NCBI GenBank assembly: GCA_002162685.1
Contig: MAAQ01000018.1
Span: 147,969 to 211,968 of the forward strand
DNA: 64,000 nt
Reading direction: 5' to 3'
From: Flavobacteriales bacterium 33_180_T64
GTDB taxonomy: Bacteria > Bacteroidota > Bacteroidia > Flavobacteriales > Flavobacteriaceae
Made by a program: the position numbers and the translations under genes. Positions 38,737 through 47,525 of this stretch are shown in pieces. Within the stretch, counting starts at the first letter, position 1. Every line of letters starts with the position of its first letter. Below the pieces are notes generated by a model. It did no database searches. It was not told the DNA's origin and saw nothing but the letters and a program-made list of their open reading frames with translations.

Positions 38737-39547
38737 ACATTACAAGTCTTAAAAATAAAAATATAAAAGGTGCTGCAAAGATAATACTATCCAATCGATC
38801 TAATAAGCCACCATGACCAGGCATAATAACACCACTATCTTTTACATTTGCTTGGCGTTTAAACTTAGATTCTATTAAATCACCTATCGTACCAAAAACA
38901 CTAATAATGATACTTAATATAAGCCAGTTTGTAAAACTTAAAGCCTCTGCAAAGTTAGCAATAAAATAACTGGCTATACAAGCAAAAAAAAGACCACCTA
39001 GAAAACCTTCTACAGTTTTTTTTGGAGAAATACTTGGAAATAATTTTTGTTTACCAAAATTTTTACCAACTAGATAAGCAAATGTATCGTTTACCCAAAC
39101 TAATATAAATGATCCTAAAACGAGTAGAGGAGAGAAGGTTTGGTTAAAATTTGAGATACAAATTAAAAATACAAACCCGCTTGACAAATAAAATGTTGTT
39201 ATAATAAATCGTTTAGAACCAAAGAGTGGAATTGTTTTTTCAGAAAATAAATCTTTAATCAGTATTAATTCAACAAATATGGTAATTACTAAAAGAATTT
39301 GTGTGGCTTCGTCAATACCTTTAGTCGAATCTGCAATAAGTTTCCAATAGGCAAAACCAAGATATAGTAAGATGAATATTATATATGGGAAAAAACTTTT
39401 AAGCTGAATAAGCTTTTTGAACTCTGCCATGCAGATGATGCCAAATATAAAAAAGAGTACGATAAGTGCATTTTGCCAATATAGAGAAGCAATAAGCAGA
39501 GACACATATAATAGTCCAGAAAGTGCTCTTGTAACTGTTTCTTTCAT
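38726..39547 (-). CDS. cdsA: Phosphatidate cytidylyltransferase
   Basis: Forms CDP-diacylglycerol, the precursor of all phospholipids here. 273 residues with about eight membrane segments and the CDS signature at the C-terminus: GDLIESKFKRQANVKDSG followed by MPGHGGLLDRLDS. Start ATG touches the stop of the LUD-domain gene (no gap), and its 3' end overlaps psd. Confidence 0.96.
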   Translation of the reverse strand: MKETVTRALSGLLYVSLLIASLYWQNALIVLFFIFGIICMAEFKKLIQLKSFFPYIIFILLYLGFAYWKLIADSTKGIDEATQILLVITIFVELILIKDLFSEKTIPLFGSKRFIITTFYLSSGFVFLICISNFNQTFSPLLVLGSFILVWVNDTFAYLVGKNFGKQKLFPSISPKKTVEGFLGGLFFACIASYFIANFAEALSFTNWLILSIIISVFGTIGDLIESKFKRQANVKDSGVIMPGHGGLLDRLDSIIFAAPFIFLFLRLVMYVS

Positions 39548-40153
39548 TTATAAATCTTCTAAGAGCAACAAATATAAGTTTTTTGAGCTGCTTCCGTAAG
39601 TAAGAAAGTCTTTATCTTCGACTGTTTTAAAATGCTTTATAGTAGTAATGTTAGTTGGGATTTTATCTTTGTTTTTTCCTTTTATTCCTCTTAATCCTTC
39701 ACCTATATTCTGAACAAATTGACTTGTAGTTGCATAGATTACAAAGTTATCAGGCAACTCTTTTAATTTCTTTTCAGCAATCTGGTTAGAAGAAATTAGT
39801 AAAGAGCCATCATCTGAAATTAAATATTCACAAGTAGAAAAGAAAAAAGCGCTTTCTGAAATTCGCTTGGTAGTATTAAAGTTAAAATCTTTAAATAAAT
39901 CATTTAGGCGTTCATCAAACAATAAAATGTTGTCGTTTTCCCAATTATTTTCTTTTAAAATGGAATTTAAGCTATCTTGAATCTCTTTCATGTTTTCACA
40001 ATACAAGAATTTCCCGCCATTAGCTTTGAAATTTATAGTGAATTGTTCATCTACGGGTAGCTTTATTTCTGGCATGTACTTGCCTCTCTCTTCGCTTTTT
40101 ATGTTGTCTTCAGGAGTGTTTTTTAAACCGAAGATTTTACGAAATAGACTCAT
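39548..40153 (-). CDS. LUD-domain protein (LutC/YkgG-like)
   Basis: 201 residues with a C-terminal LUD domain: ISDDGSLLISSNQIAEKKL, FVIYATTSQFVQNIGEGLR and the closing SSKNLYLLLLEDL. In lactate-utilisation operons such proteins partner LutA/B, but here it stands alone between ftsH and cdsA, an order I recall as widely conserved in Flavobacteriaceae. Its role in that context is unknown. Confidence 0.8.
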   Translation of the reverse strand: MSLFRKIFGLKNTPEDNIKSEERGKYMPEIKLPVDEQFTINFKANGGKFLYCENMKEIQDSLNSILKENNWENDNILLFDERLNDLFKDFNFNTTKRISESAFFFSTCEYLISDDGSLLISSNQIAEKKLKELPDNFVIYATTSQFVQNIGEGLRGIKGKNKDKIPTNITTIKHFKTVEDKDFLTYGSSSKNLYLLLLEDL

Positions 40154-40203
40154 TTATAAGGATAGCTATTAACCTAGATTGTATTAATGTAATTCCAAAT
40201 ATA

Positions 40204-40242
40204 AAAAAACTTAAACTAATGTTGAATCAATTTAAGTTTTTT
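40204..40242. terminator. Terminator between ftsH and the LUD gene
   Basis: AAAAAACTTAAA (40204-40215) pairs exactly with TTTAAGTTTTTT (40231-40242), loop 15 nt. Symmetric A- and T-runs make it usable on either strand; for the minus-strand genes it would end or attenuate the ftsH transcript. Confidence 0.7.
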
Positions 40243-40271
40243 ATAAGATTATATTGTGTAAAATGTATTGA

Positions 40272-42239
40272 TTACTCTTCTTCTCCTTCTTCTGTTTTTT
40301 GTGATTGTATTAATCGTTCTTCAATTTCCTTTTTAAAAGGACGTTCTCCAAAGATCTTCTCTAAGTTATCTTTAAAAATAACTTCTTTCACAAGTAGTAC
40401 TTCTGCAAGTTCAGTGAGTTTGTTTTTATTGTTTTCTAATAATTTAATAGCACGTTGGTATTGTTCCTCAATGATATCAGAAATTTCTTTATCAATTACC
40501 TCTGCCGTTTTTTCGCTATATGGCTTTGTAAAACCTTGCTCTTGGCCTGAAGAGTCATAATACGTTAAGTTTCCTACTTTCTCACTAAGACCGTAAATCG
40601 TTACCATTGCCCTAGCTTGCTTTGTCACTTTTTCAAGATCACTTAAAGCGCCAGTTGAAATCTTATTAAAAATGACTTTTTCTGCAGCTCTACCTCCAAG
40701 TGAAGCACACATTTCGTCTAGCATTTGCTCTGGTCGTACAATTAGACGCTCTTCAGGTAGATACCAAGCAGCACCTAATGATTGTCCTCTAGGCACAATC
40801 GTTACTTTTACTAAAGGTGCAGCATGTTCTAACATCCAACTTACTGTGGCGTGACCAGCTTCATGGAAAGCAATTGCTTTTTTCTCGTCTTTTGTAATAA
40901 TTTTATTTTTCTTTTCAAGTCCGCCAACAATTCTATCAACAGCATCTAAGAAATCTTGCTTGTCAACTGCTTTTTTTCCATTACGAGCAGCAATTAAAGC
41001 CGCTTCATTACAAACATTAGCAATATCAGCTCCAGAGAAACCTGGTGTTTGTTTCGCAAGAAAATCAACATCTAGTTTTTCAGATTGTTTGATTGGTCTA
41101 AGATGAACTTCAAAAATTTCTTTACGTTCTCTAACATCTGGAAGGTCAACAAAAATTTGTCTATCAAAACGACCAGCACGCATTAGAGCTTTATCTAAAA
41201 CATCAGCTCTGTTCGTTGCAGCCAATACAATAACATTAGTATTCGTCCCAAAACCATCCATTTCTGTTAGTAATTGGTTTAATGTATTCTCACGTTCATC
41301 ATTAGATCCTGAAAAATTACTTTTTCCACGAGCTCTACCGATAGCATCAATTTCATCTATAAATATTATAGCAGGTGACTTTTCTTTGGCTTGTTTAAAT
41401 AAATCTCTAACACGAGAAGCACCAACACCAACAAACATTTCTACAAAATCAGAACCAGATAATGAGAAGAAAGGTACTTTAGCTTCTCCAGCTACGGCTT
41501 TAGCAAGTAAAGTTTTACCAGTTCCTGGCTGTCCTACTAATAAGGCTCCTTTAGGTATTTTACCACCAAGGGATGTGTATTTTTCTGGGTTTTTTAAGAA
41601 ATCTACAATTTCTTGTACTTCTTCTTTTGCACCTTCTAAACCAGCGACATCTTTAAATGATGTTTTTACATCTGTTTTTTCGTCAAAAAGTTTGGCTTTC
41701 GATTTTCCTATGTTGAAAATTTGTCCACCTGCTCCACCACCAGAACCACCAGACATACGCCTCATGATAAAAATCCAAACACCAATAATTAAGATAAATG
41801 GCAGCAAAGAGAAAATCATATTTCCAATAAAATTCTCTTCAGTAAAGAATGTAGTTGGCACAAAGACACCATTATCAGCATCGTTTATGCTTTCAATTTT
41901 TTTCTGAAATAATTCTTGCTCACCAAACTCAAACGAATAATTTGGTTGAGGTGAGAATGGCATAATGCTGCTAGGCTTAGATTTTTTGTGAACTTCTTTT
42001 GCTAAGGCATCTTTTGTTAAGTATACACGTGCTTCACGTCCATTAACAATTTCAATTTTCTCAACATCGCCTTGCTCCATAAAACCAAAAAAGTCTGACG
42101 GATTAATTTTTTTTGAAGAAGAACCTCCAAAACCACTTGAAAACAGTTGAATTGCTAAAAACGCTACAATTACAAATCCGTAAATCCAATATGGGCTAAA
42201 TTTTGGTTTTTTATTTAAGTTTTTATTGTCTTTTGCCAT
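40272..42239 (-). CDS. ftsH: ATP-dependent zinc metalloprotease FtsH
   Basis: Membrane-anchored AAA+ protease for quality control of membrane and regulatory proteins. 655 residues: two membrane segments (about 17-35 and 142-160), Walker A GQPGTGKT (236-243), Walker B IIFIDEID (291-298), the second region of homology (NVIVLAATNRADVLD, RAGRFDRQ) and the zinc site HEAGH (459-463). An acidic tail closes it. Lies 38 bp after rsfS on the same strand. Confidence 0.98.
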   Translation of the reverse strand: MAKDNKNLNKKPKFSPYWIYGFVIVAFLAIQLFSSGFGGSSSKKINPSDFFGFMEQGDVEKIEIVNGREARVYLTKDALAKEVHKKSKPSSIMPFSPQPNYSFEFGEQELFQKKIESINDADNGVFVPTTFFTEENFIGNMIFSLLPFILIIGVWIFIMRRMSGGSGGGAGGQIFNIGKSKAKLFDEKTDVKTSFKDVAGLEGAKEEVQEIVDFLKNPEKYTSLGGKIPKGALLVGQPGTGKTLLAKAVAGEAKVPFFSLSGSDFVEMFVGVGASRVRDLFKQAKEKSPAIIFIDEIDAIGRARGKSNFSGSNDERENTLNQLLTEMDGFGTNTNVIVLAATNRADVLDKALMRAGRFDRQIFVDLPDVRERKEIFEVHLRPIKQSEKLDVDFLAKQTPGFSGADIANVCNEAALIAARNGKKAVDKQDFLDAVDRIVGGLEKKNKIITKDEKKAIAFHEAGHATVSWMLEHAAPLVKVTIVPRGQSLGAAWYLPEERLIVRPEQMLDEMCASLGGRAAEKVIFNKISTGALSDLEKVTKQARAMVTIYGLSEKVGNLTYYDSSGQEQGFTKPYSEKTAEVIDKEISDIIEEQYQRAIKLLENNKNKLTELAEVLLVKEVIFKDNLEKIFGERPFKKEIEERLIQSQKTEEGEEE

Positions 42240-42277
42240 CTATATCTACCACAAAGGTGGTTTTTTATTTAATGTTT

Positions 42278-42649
42278 TTAGTAATTAGTTTCTATTTGGG
42301 TTGTTTTCGCATCACCCCAAAGACTTTCAATGTCGTAGTATTCTCTGATATGTTTTTGGAACACATGAACAACAATATTGACATAATCCATTAAAACCCA
42401 TTCGGCATTATCATTTCCTTCAATATGCCAAGGATTATCTTTATGTTCTTTACTAACCTTTTTTTGAATGGAGTTTACAATAGCGTTTACTTGAGTGTTG
42501 GATGTCCCTTCACAAATAATAAAGTAATCACAAACTGTATTTTCAATTTCTCTTAAATCTAAAACTGTAATTTCTTTTCCTTTTACATCTTCAATGCCAG
42601 CAATAACGGATGTTATGAGTTGATCTGGATTTGTATTTTTTTTCGCCAT
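42278..42649 (-). CDS. rsfS: Ribosomal silencing factor RsfS
   Basis: Binds L14 and blocks subunit joining when nutrients are short. 123 residues with DLREIENTVCDYFIICEGTS, VNAIVNSIQKKV and the family signature GNDNAEWVLMDYVNIVVHVF. Divergent from birA; first gene of the ftsH operon. Confidence 0.95.
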   Translation of the reverse strand: MAKKNTNPDQLITSVIAGIEDVKGKEITVLDLREIENTVCDYFIICEGTSNTQVNAIVNSIQKKVSKEHKDNPWHIEGNDNAEWVLMDYVNIVVHVFQKHIREYYDIESLWGDAKTTQIETNY

Positions 42650-42745
42650 TAAATTGATTTAATTTTGTGTAAAGTTATTATTTTTTTACGTCTTATAAAC
42701 GGATATTAATCATAAGAAATTTATAATTTTTTTTAACACATTACA

Positions 42746-43477
42746 ATGCGTATAATCAAACTTAATGCCACCGACTCTACCAACACTTTTTTAAGACAGT
42801 TGCGAAGTGTCGAAGTCTTACAAGATTATACCGTAGTTGTAACAAAATCGCAAACAAAAGGGAGAGGGCAAATGGGAACTTCTTGGAGCTCTGAACCTTC
42901 CAAAAACCTTATGGCTAGTGTGTTTTTAGATGTTGCTTTCTTAAGCGTTGAGAATAGTTTTTATATCAGTATGGCTATTTCATTAGCAATTTCTAAGGCT
43001 TTAAAAACATTTCAAATTAAAAATATAAAAGTGAAATGGCCTAACGACATTTTGTCAGACCAAAAGAAGATTTCAGGTGTGTTGATTGAAAATGTCATAA
43101 AAAACAATCAATTGCAAGGCACTATTATTGGTTTTGGACTTAATGTAAACCAAATGAATTTTGATGATTTACCTTCTGCTACATCTATGCAATTGATTTC
43201 AGGGAAGCCTTATGATTTAGATGAAGTTTTGCACAGTGTTTTAGAATATTTACAATTATATTTTGAACTATTGAGGAGCGGAAACTTCAAGCAATTAAAA
43301 GAAAGTTATGAAATTGAATTATTTAGAAAAAATAAACCTTCAACATTTGAAGATGCTAAAGGTTTTACGTTTTCGGGTTATATAAAAGGAGTTTCAAACT
43401 CTGGACACCTTCAAATACTAGTAGAAGATAATGTGACTAAAGTGTTTGATTTAAAAGAGGTAAAACTACTTTACTAA
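42746..43477 (+). CDS. birA: Biotin--[acetyl-CoA-carboxylase] ligase
   Basis: Attaches biotin to acetyl-CoA carboxylase and related enzymes. 243 residues, catalytic domain only, without the DNA-binding domain of E. coli BirA, so it is not a repressor. Signatures: STNTFLRQL, the biotin/ATP loop KGRGQMGTSWSSEP, KWPNDI and GFGLNVNQ. Convergent with the SRPBCC gene, 4 bp overlap. Confidence 0.95.
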   Translation: MRIIKLNATDSTNTFLRQLRSVEVLQDYTVVVTKSQTKGRGQMGTSWSSEPSKNLMASVFLDVAFLSVENSFYISMAISLAISKALKTFQIKNIKVKWPNDILSDQKKISGVLIENVIKNNQLQGTIIGFGLNVNQMNFDDLPSATSMQLISGKPYDLDEVLHSVLEYLQLYFELLRSGNFKQLKESYEIELFRKNKPSTFEDAKGFTFSGYIKGVSNSGHLQILVEDNVTKVFDLKEVKLLY

Positions 43478-43869
43478 ACTTGTGCAGGCATATTAGCGAC
43501 TAAAGTTTCAATAAACTTATTAATTGGTCCTTTTATCATCATGGCCATCATAGCATTAAATTCGCCTTCAAAAATTAATTCTACTTCACTTTTTGAAGTG
43601 TCGATTGTCATAATGTTTGCAGTAAGATAAAAATCTAATTTTCCACCAGCTGCACCTAAAACAATTTTGTTTGGTGCTATAGCTTCTTTCTTTTTTAAGA
43701 CTATTTCTGGCATTCCTTTGAGTGCAAACAAAAATTTATCATCGTCTAAAACTTCAAATTTACTAATATTTTCAGGCATTAGTTTTTCAAAATTCTTTAC
43801 ATCAGATAGAAAATCAAAAGTATCTTGTGCCGATTTATCTATAGTAGTTTTTGGTGATTCTAATTTCAT
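43474..43869 (-). CDS. SRPBCC (START-like) family protein
   Basis: 131 residues with the start of the helix-grip fold: SPKTTIDKSAQDTFDFLSDV and NFEKLMPENISKFEVL. Such proteins hold hydrophobic ligands in a cavity; no substrate can be inferred. It lies 31 bp after pyrE on the same strand and is probably co-transcribed. Confidence 0.8.
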   Translation of the reverse strand: MKLESPKTTIDKSAQDTFDFLSDVKNFEKLMPENISKFEVLDDDKFLFALKGMPEIVLKKKEAIAPNKIVLGAAGGKLDFYLTANIMTIDTSKSEVELIFEGEFNAMMAMMIKGPINKFIETLVANMPAQV

Positions 43870-43900
43870 TATTATATGTATTTAATTGAGTAAGCTATAA

Positions 43901-44545
43901 TCAAATAGCGTTCCATTCACTAGGATTAGCATTCCAGAGTGTCAAAATTTCTTGTTCTTTAGTATTAATGTATTTAGTATCTAATGCTTGCTCTAGGAGG
44001 TTTTCGTAATTACCTAAAGTATAAAGTTCAACATTAGCAGTTTCAAAGTTTTGCTTTGCGATATCAAATCCATACGAAAAGATAGCGACCATGCCTTTTA
44101 CATTAACATTTACTTCTTGTAAAGCTTTTACAGCATTCAGACTACTTTTTCCTGTACTTATTAAATCTTCTACAACAACAACGTTTTGTCCAGACTCTAT
44201 AAAACCTTCAATTTGGTTTTGCCTTCCATGAGATTTTGCTTCTGGTCTAACATAAATAAAAGGAAGACCTAAATATTCAGCAACTAACATTCCTATACCA
44301 ATAGCACCAGTAGCTACACCAGCAATGACATCTACTTTACCATAGTGTGATTCAATGTGTTTGGCCATAGTCTCACGAATATAGTTTCTAATTGTAGGGA
44401 ATGATAACACAATTCTATTGTCACAATAAATTGGAGATTTCCAACCTGAAGCCCAAGTAAAAGGATTATTGGGCTGTAGTTTTATCGCATTAATCTGTAA
44501 TAAAACTTCGGCAGTTTGTTTAGCGGTTTCTTTATCAAAAATCAT
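43901..44545 (-). CDS. pyrE: Orotate phosphoribosyltransferase
   Basis: Fifth step of pyrimidine synthesis, orotate to OMP. 214 residues with the PRPP-binding motif VVVVEDLISTGKSSLNAV and IAGVATGAIGIGMLVAEYLG, plus FIYVRPEAKSHGRQNQIEG. The promoter box ends 4 bases before the start codon, so the mRNA is predicted to be leaderless. Confidence 0.97.
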   Translation of the reverse strand: MIFDKETAKQTAEVLLQINAIKLQPNNPFTWASGWKSPIYCDNRIVLSFPTIRNYIRETMAKHIESHYGKVDVIAGVATGAIGIGMLVAEYLGLPFIYVRPEAKSHGRQNQIEGFIESGQNVVVVEDLISTGKSSLNAVKALQEVNVNVKGMVAIFSYGFDIAKQNFETANVELYTLGNYENLLEQALDTKYINTKEQEILTLWNANPSEWNAI

Positions 44546-44549
44546 GTTG

Positions 44550-44557
44550 CAAAACTA
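44550..44557 (-). promoter_or_regulatory. -7 box of pyrE, predicted leaderless start
   Basis: On the minus strand TAGTTTTG fits TAnnTTTG. With the final G at -4, as in mapped Bacteroidota promoters, transcription would begin at the A of the pyrE ATG (44545). The nearest TTTG (minus strand, 44581-44584) is 23 bp away, slightly long. Confidence 0.55.
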
Positions 44558-44646
44558 CGGATTTTAACAAAAAGAAATTTCAAAATTTCAAATAAAATTA
44601 ATTTCAAAAATGATATTTTAGCTTTTTAAAATACTACATTTAATTT

Positions 44647-45231
44647 ATGCATCACGTTTTTGTAAATGATAAGCCAATAGTTTTAACAACTGAGGTTAAA
44701 AAAGAAGATGGTTTTAAAAATTATTTATTGGCAACAGTAAATATTGGTAAAGTTATACGCGAACTCAATTCTACGTCATTAAAAGCAGTTAGGCTTATTG
44801 GTTATAAGGAGGGGAAACTACTTCATAAATTTCTTAAGTTGTTACCAAATGTTGTTGCTGGAGGAGGAAAAGTATATAATGAAAAAGGAGAGATTTTATT
44901 TATCTATCGAAATAATAAATGGGATTTACCAAAAGGGAAAACAGAAGGGAAAGAAACTATAGAAACAACTGCAATTAGAGAAGTAGAAGAAGAAACAGGT
45001 GTTACAGGATTAGAAATAACCAAACCCCTTAAAACGACTTACCATATTTTTAAACGCAATGGGAAACATAAGATTAAAATCACGTATTGGTTTGAAATGA
45101 AAACGATTTTTAACGGTGCTCTTTATCCACAAGAAAATGAAGGCATTACTAAAGTAGAATGGTTAACACCTAAGGAGAGTGAAAAAGCACTTGAGAATAG
45201 TTATGCTAATATTAGAATTTTAGTTGACTAA
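44647..45231 (+). CDS. NUDIX hydrolase
   Basis: Hydrolyses a nucleoside-diphosphate derivative. 194 residues with a perfect Nudix box: G97, E103, R111-E112 and E115-E116 with G118 (PKGKTEGKETIETTAIRE, then VEEETGV). An N-terminal 70-residue domain of unknown role precedes it. Divergent from pyrE; convergent with the M14 peptidase gene with 4-bp overlap. Confidence 0.92.
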   Translation: MHHVFVNDKPIVLTTEVKKEDGFKNYLLATVNIGKVIRELNSTSLKAVRLIGYKEGKLLHKFLKLLPNVVAGGGKVYNEKGEILFIYRNNKWDLPKGKTEGKETIETTAIREVEEETGVTGLEITKPLKTTYHIFKRNGKHKIKITYWFEMKTIFNGALYPQENEGITKVEWLTPKESEKALENSYANIRILVD

Positions 45232-46967
45232 TTTTTATTTATACGATATACAGGATATTGTAAATGGGATTTTTCATAATGACTACTTTGTTTGTGTAGC
45301 CAATCTAATTGTGCGTACCAATTATTAGCAAAATCTTGATCATATGTTTTTTTAAGGTTAAAATCTACTTGTAGTTTTGGATTTCGAATTAACAGCTCTT
45401 TAGCTTTATCTTCCCAAACATATGGAGAGAATCCTTCTTTTTGTTGTAAAATAGTATCAAAAAAATTCCAATTAAAAAACGAATCTAGTGCTTGTGGTTC
45501 TAAGGTTTCTAAGAGGTATCTAAATGCATTTTGATTCGTGGAAATTAGATAATCACCTTTTAAAAAAATTAATTGTTTTTTGGTAGATTCTAATTCTATA
45601 TTATAATGAGAATAATGACCTTCATAAGCTTGCTTTCTCGTTTCGTAGTTTTTTATTTTATAAGAATTAACTGTTAACGTCGTGTCATTTTGAAATGAAG
45701 TCATTTCTACATTATTTAATTTAAGAAGTTCAATCACATTCCACCAACCTTGAGGAATTATATAGGCTTCTGGAATTTCAATGTCTAGTGTAGACGTCAT
45801 ATAATTTTTATAAATAACGTCTTTTGTAAATGGTTTAGTTCTATCATATTTTAACCGTTTCGCGCCAGTTAAATTGCTTTCAATTTTTTTGCCTTCAAAA
45901 CCTTTAAAACGTAGTATTGATGTTTTTGTGGTGTCAATTGCCCATTGTAATGAGTATGTTTTTTTCTTTTGAAATTCTGCTAAAGCATTTTTACGCAATT
46001 TCGATATTTGTTCACCTTCAGTTTCAGTAATTTCAATCATACTTTTCATAAGTTCGTAAGTACCTTCAACACGTTGTTTGTATGGTTTTAACATATGTGT
46101 TTCGACCATCATACCTAGAGTGTTCCATAATGTTGTGTAGCCTGTAGAATAACGTGGAGAATCCATAAACTGACTAAATCCTTGCTCAGGTTTTGTATTA
46201 AAAACATTTACATATGGTGTGATATCCCAATCTTTTTCAGTGAGTTTTTCTTCTAGTTGTGGCATCATTTTAGTGTGTAAAAAATTGCCAAGTGCACCAC
46301 CTAATTTATTGTGTTGAGTGAATAAATGCGTTAGTGTGTATTGATAGTCTGCTCCATTGCTAACGTGATTATCAATAAATACATCTGGTTGTATTAGATG
46401 AAAAATTTCAACAAAAGTTCTGGCATTTTTAGTGTCAGATTTTATAAAGTCACGATTAAGATCAAAATTACGAGCATTTCCTCTAAAACCATAAGAATCA
46501 GGTCCATTTTGATTGGTTCTTGTAGTTGAGTTTCGATTTAAACTACCACCAACATTATATATAGGTATTGTTACTAAAACTGTTGATTTGGGCATTGCAA
46601 TTTTACCTTGTACAATATCTCTAAATAACATCATTGTAGCATCAATACCATCAGACTCACCAGGATGAATGCCATTATTTATTAATACAATACGTTTGTC
46701 TTTTCTTACTTCTGAAAAATTAAAATTGGCATCAGCATTTAGTGACACAATATGAAGTGGCTTCCCAGAATCGGTTGCTCCAATAGCTTTTATCTCAATC
46801 TCAGAATAAGTATTAGCAAGATTATTATAAAACTCAATGGTGTCAGCATAGGTTGCTGTTTGTATTCCGTTTGATGTTTCAAAAATAGTAGTGAAATCAT
46901 AAATTTGATGATCCTTTTCTGAAGAGCAGGACGTGAAAATAATAATAATAAGTGCTAGTTTTTTCAT
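45228..46967 (-). CDS. M14-family zinc carboxypeptidase-like lipoprotein
   Basis: 579 residues. Lipobox IIFTSC puts the lipid at C14. The M14 zinc ligands are visible: H101 and E104 (GIHPGESDG) and H201 (VFIDNHVSNGADYQY), with the substrate arginine region RNFDLNRDF. The long C-terminal half (after about 330) has no recognised domain. Probably a cell-envelope carboxypeptidase or amidase in peptide or murein turnover. Confidence 0.88.
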   Translation of the reverse strand: MKKLALIIIIFTSCSSEKDHQIYDFTTIFETSNGIQTATYADTIEFYNNLANTYSEIEIKAIGATDSGKPLHIVSLNADANFNFSEVRKDKRIVLINNGIHPGESDGIDATMMLFRDIVQGKIAMPKSTVLVTIPIYNVGGSLNRNSTTRTNQNGPDSYGFRGNARNFDLNRDFIKSDTKNARTFVEIFHLIQPDVFIDNHVSNGADYQYTLTHLFTQHNKLGGALGNFLHTKMMPQLEEKLTEKDWDITPYVNVFNTKPEQGFSQFMDSPRYSTGYTTLWNTLGMMVETHMLKPYKQRVEGTYELMKSMIEITETEGEQISKLRKNALAEFQKKKTYSLQWAIDTTKTSILRFKGFEGKKIESNLTGAKRLKYDRTKPFTKDVIYKNYMTSTLDIEIPEAYIIPQGWWNVIELLKLNNVEMTSFQNDTTLTVNSYKIKNYETRKQAYEGHYSHYNIELESTKKQLIFLKGDYLISTNQNAFRYLLETLEPQALDSFFNWNFFDTILQQKEGFSPYVWEDKAKELLIRNPKLQVDFNLKKTYDQDFANNWYAQLDWLHKQSSHYEKSHLQYPVYRINKN

Positions 46968-47055
46968 AATAAAAAAATCAGTGATGATTGGTCAATTGTT
47001 AATATGTTGTTTATTTCTTAATAAAGCACCAAGTAAAAACAATTCAAAGTTAAGT

Positions 47056-47063
47056 TAAATTTG
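47056..47063 (+). promoter_or_regulatory. -7 box before the STAS/SpoIIAA-like gene
   Basis: TAAATTTG, exact TAnnTTTG match. It overlaps an upstream TTG codon at 47061, which argues that translation starts at the ATG at 47091. Confidence 0.5.
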
Positions 47064-47090
47064 AGTTATCCCTCTAAACTAATAGTTATT

Positions 47091-47477
47091 ATGAATGTTT
47101 TTATTTTGCCTTTTGGAAAGATCTCCATACTAGAATCTAATATTGCAGAAATAGTCATCAATGATGGTGTTATTATGGATGAAGAAAAGATTATTATATC
47201 TCAAGAATTAATAAAAACACATTTACAAATTCCATTTTCATTTTTAGTAAATAAAGAACACACATATTCATATACTTTTGAAGCTCAACTGGCTATGGGT
47301 AATCTTAAGGGGATTCTTTCTATTGCGGCTGTTATAAAACATCAAAGAGCAGAGATAGCTACGAAAATTATTAGAGATGTGAATCGACATGAAAATTGGA
47401 ATATCAAGTTTTTTAGGGAAAGAACGGCAGCATTAGATTGGTTACAGTCAACTCAAAATAATAAAAGAACGTTATAG
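47091..47477 (+). CDS. STAS/SpoIIAA-like small cytoplasmic protein
   Basis: 128 residues from the ATG at 47091 (MNVFILPFGKISILESNIAE). The alternation of short strands and helices, with SFLVNKEHTYSYTFEAQLAM and the closing RERTAALDWLQS, resembles a family of SpoIIAA/STAS-like proteins common in flavobacteria. No catalytic residues are apparent and the function is unknown. It is 48 bp upstream of ctlX but separated from it by an inverted repeat and a new promoter box. Confidence 0.65.
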   Translation: MNVFILPFGKISILESNIAEIVINDGVIMDEEKIIISQELIKTHLQIPFSFLVNKEHTYSYTFEAQLAMGNLKGILSIAAVIKHQRAEIATKIIRDVNRHENWNIKFFRERTAALDWLQSTQNNKRTL

Positions 47478-47479
47478 AA

Positions 47480-47510
47480 TACTGCATTAAAATTAATTAA
47501 TTTTGCAGTA
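47480..47510. terminator. Inverted repeat between STAS-like gene and ctlX
   Basis: TACTGCA (47480-47486) pairs with TGCAGTA (47504-47510), with an inner AAATT/AATTT continuation; CTTTAATTTTTT follows. Likely a terminator. It also overlaps the ctlX -7 box TAATTTTG (47498-47505). Confidence 0.6.
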
Positions 47511-47525
47511 CTTTAATTTTTTAAA

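Noticed and set aside
47061..47090. TTG start for the STAS-like gene
   Set aside because: It lies within an exact -7 promoter box; the ATG at 47091 gives a sensible N-terminus.
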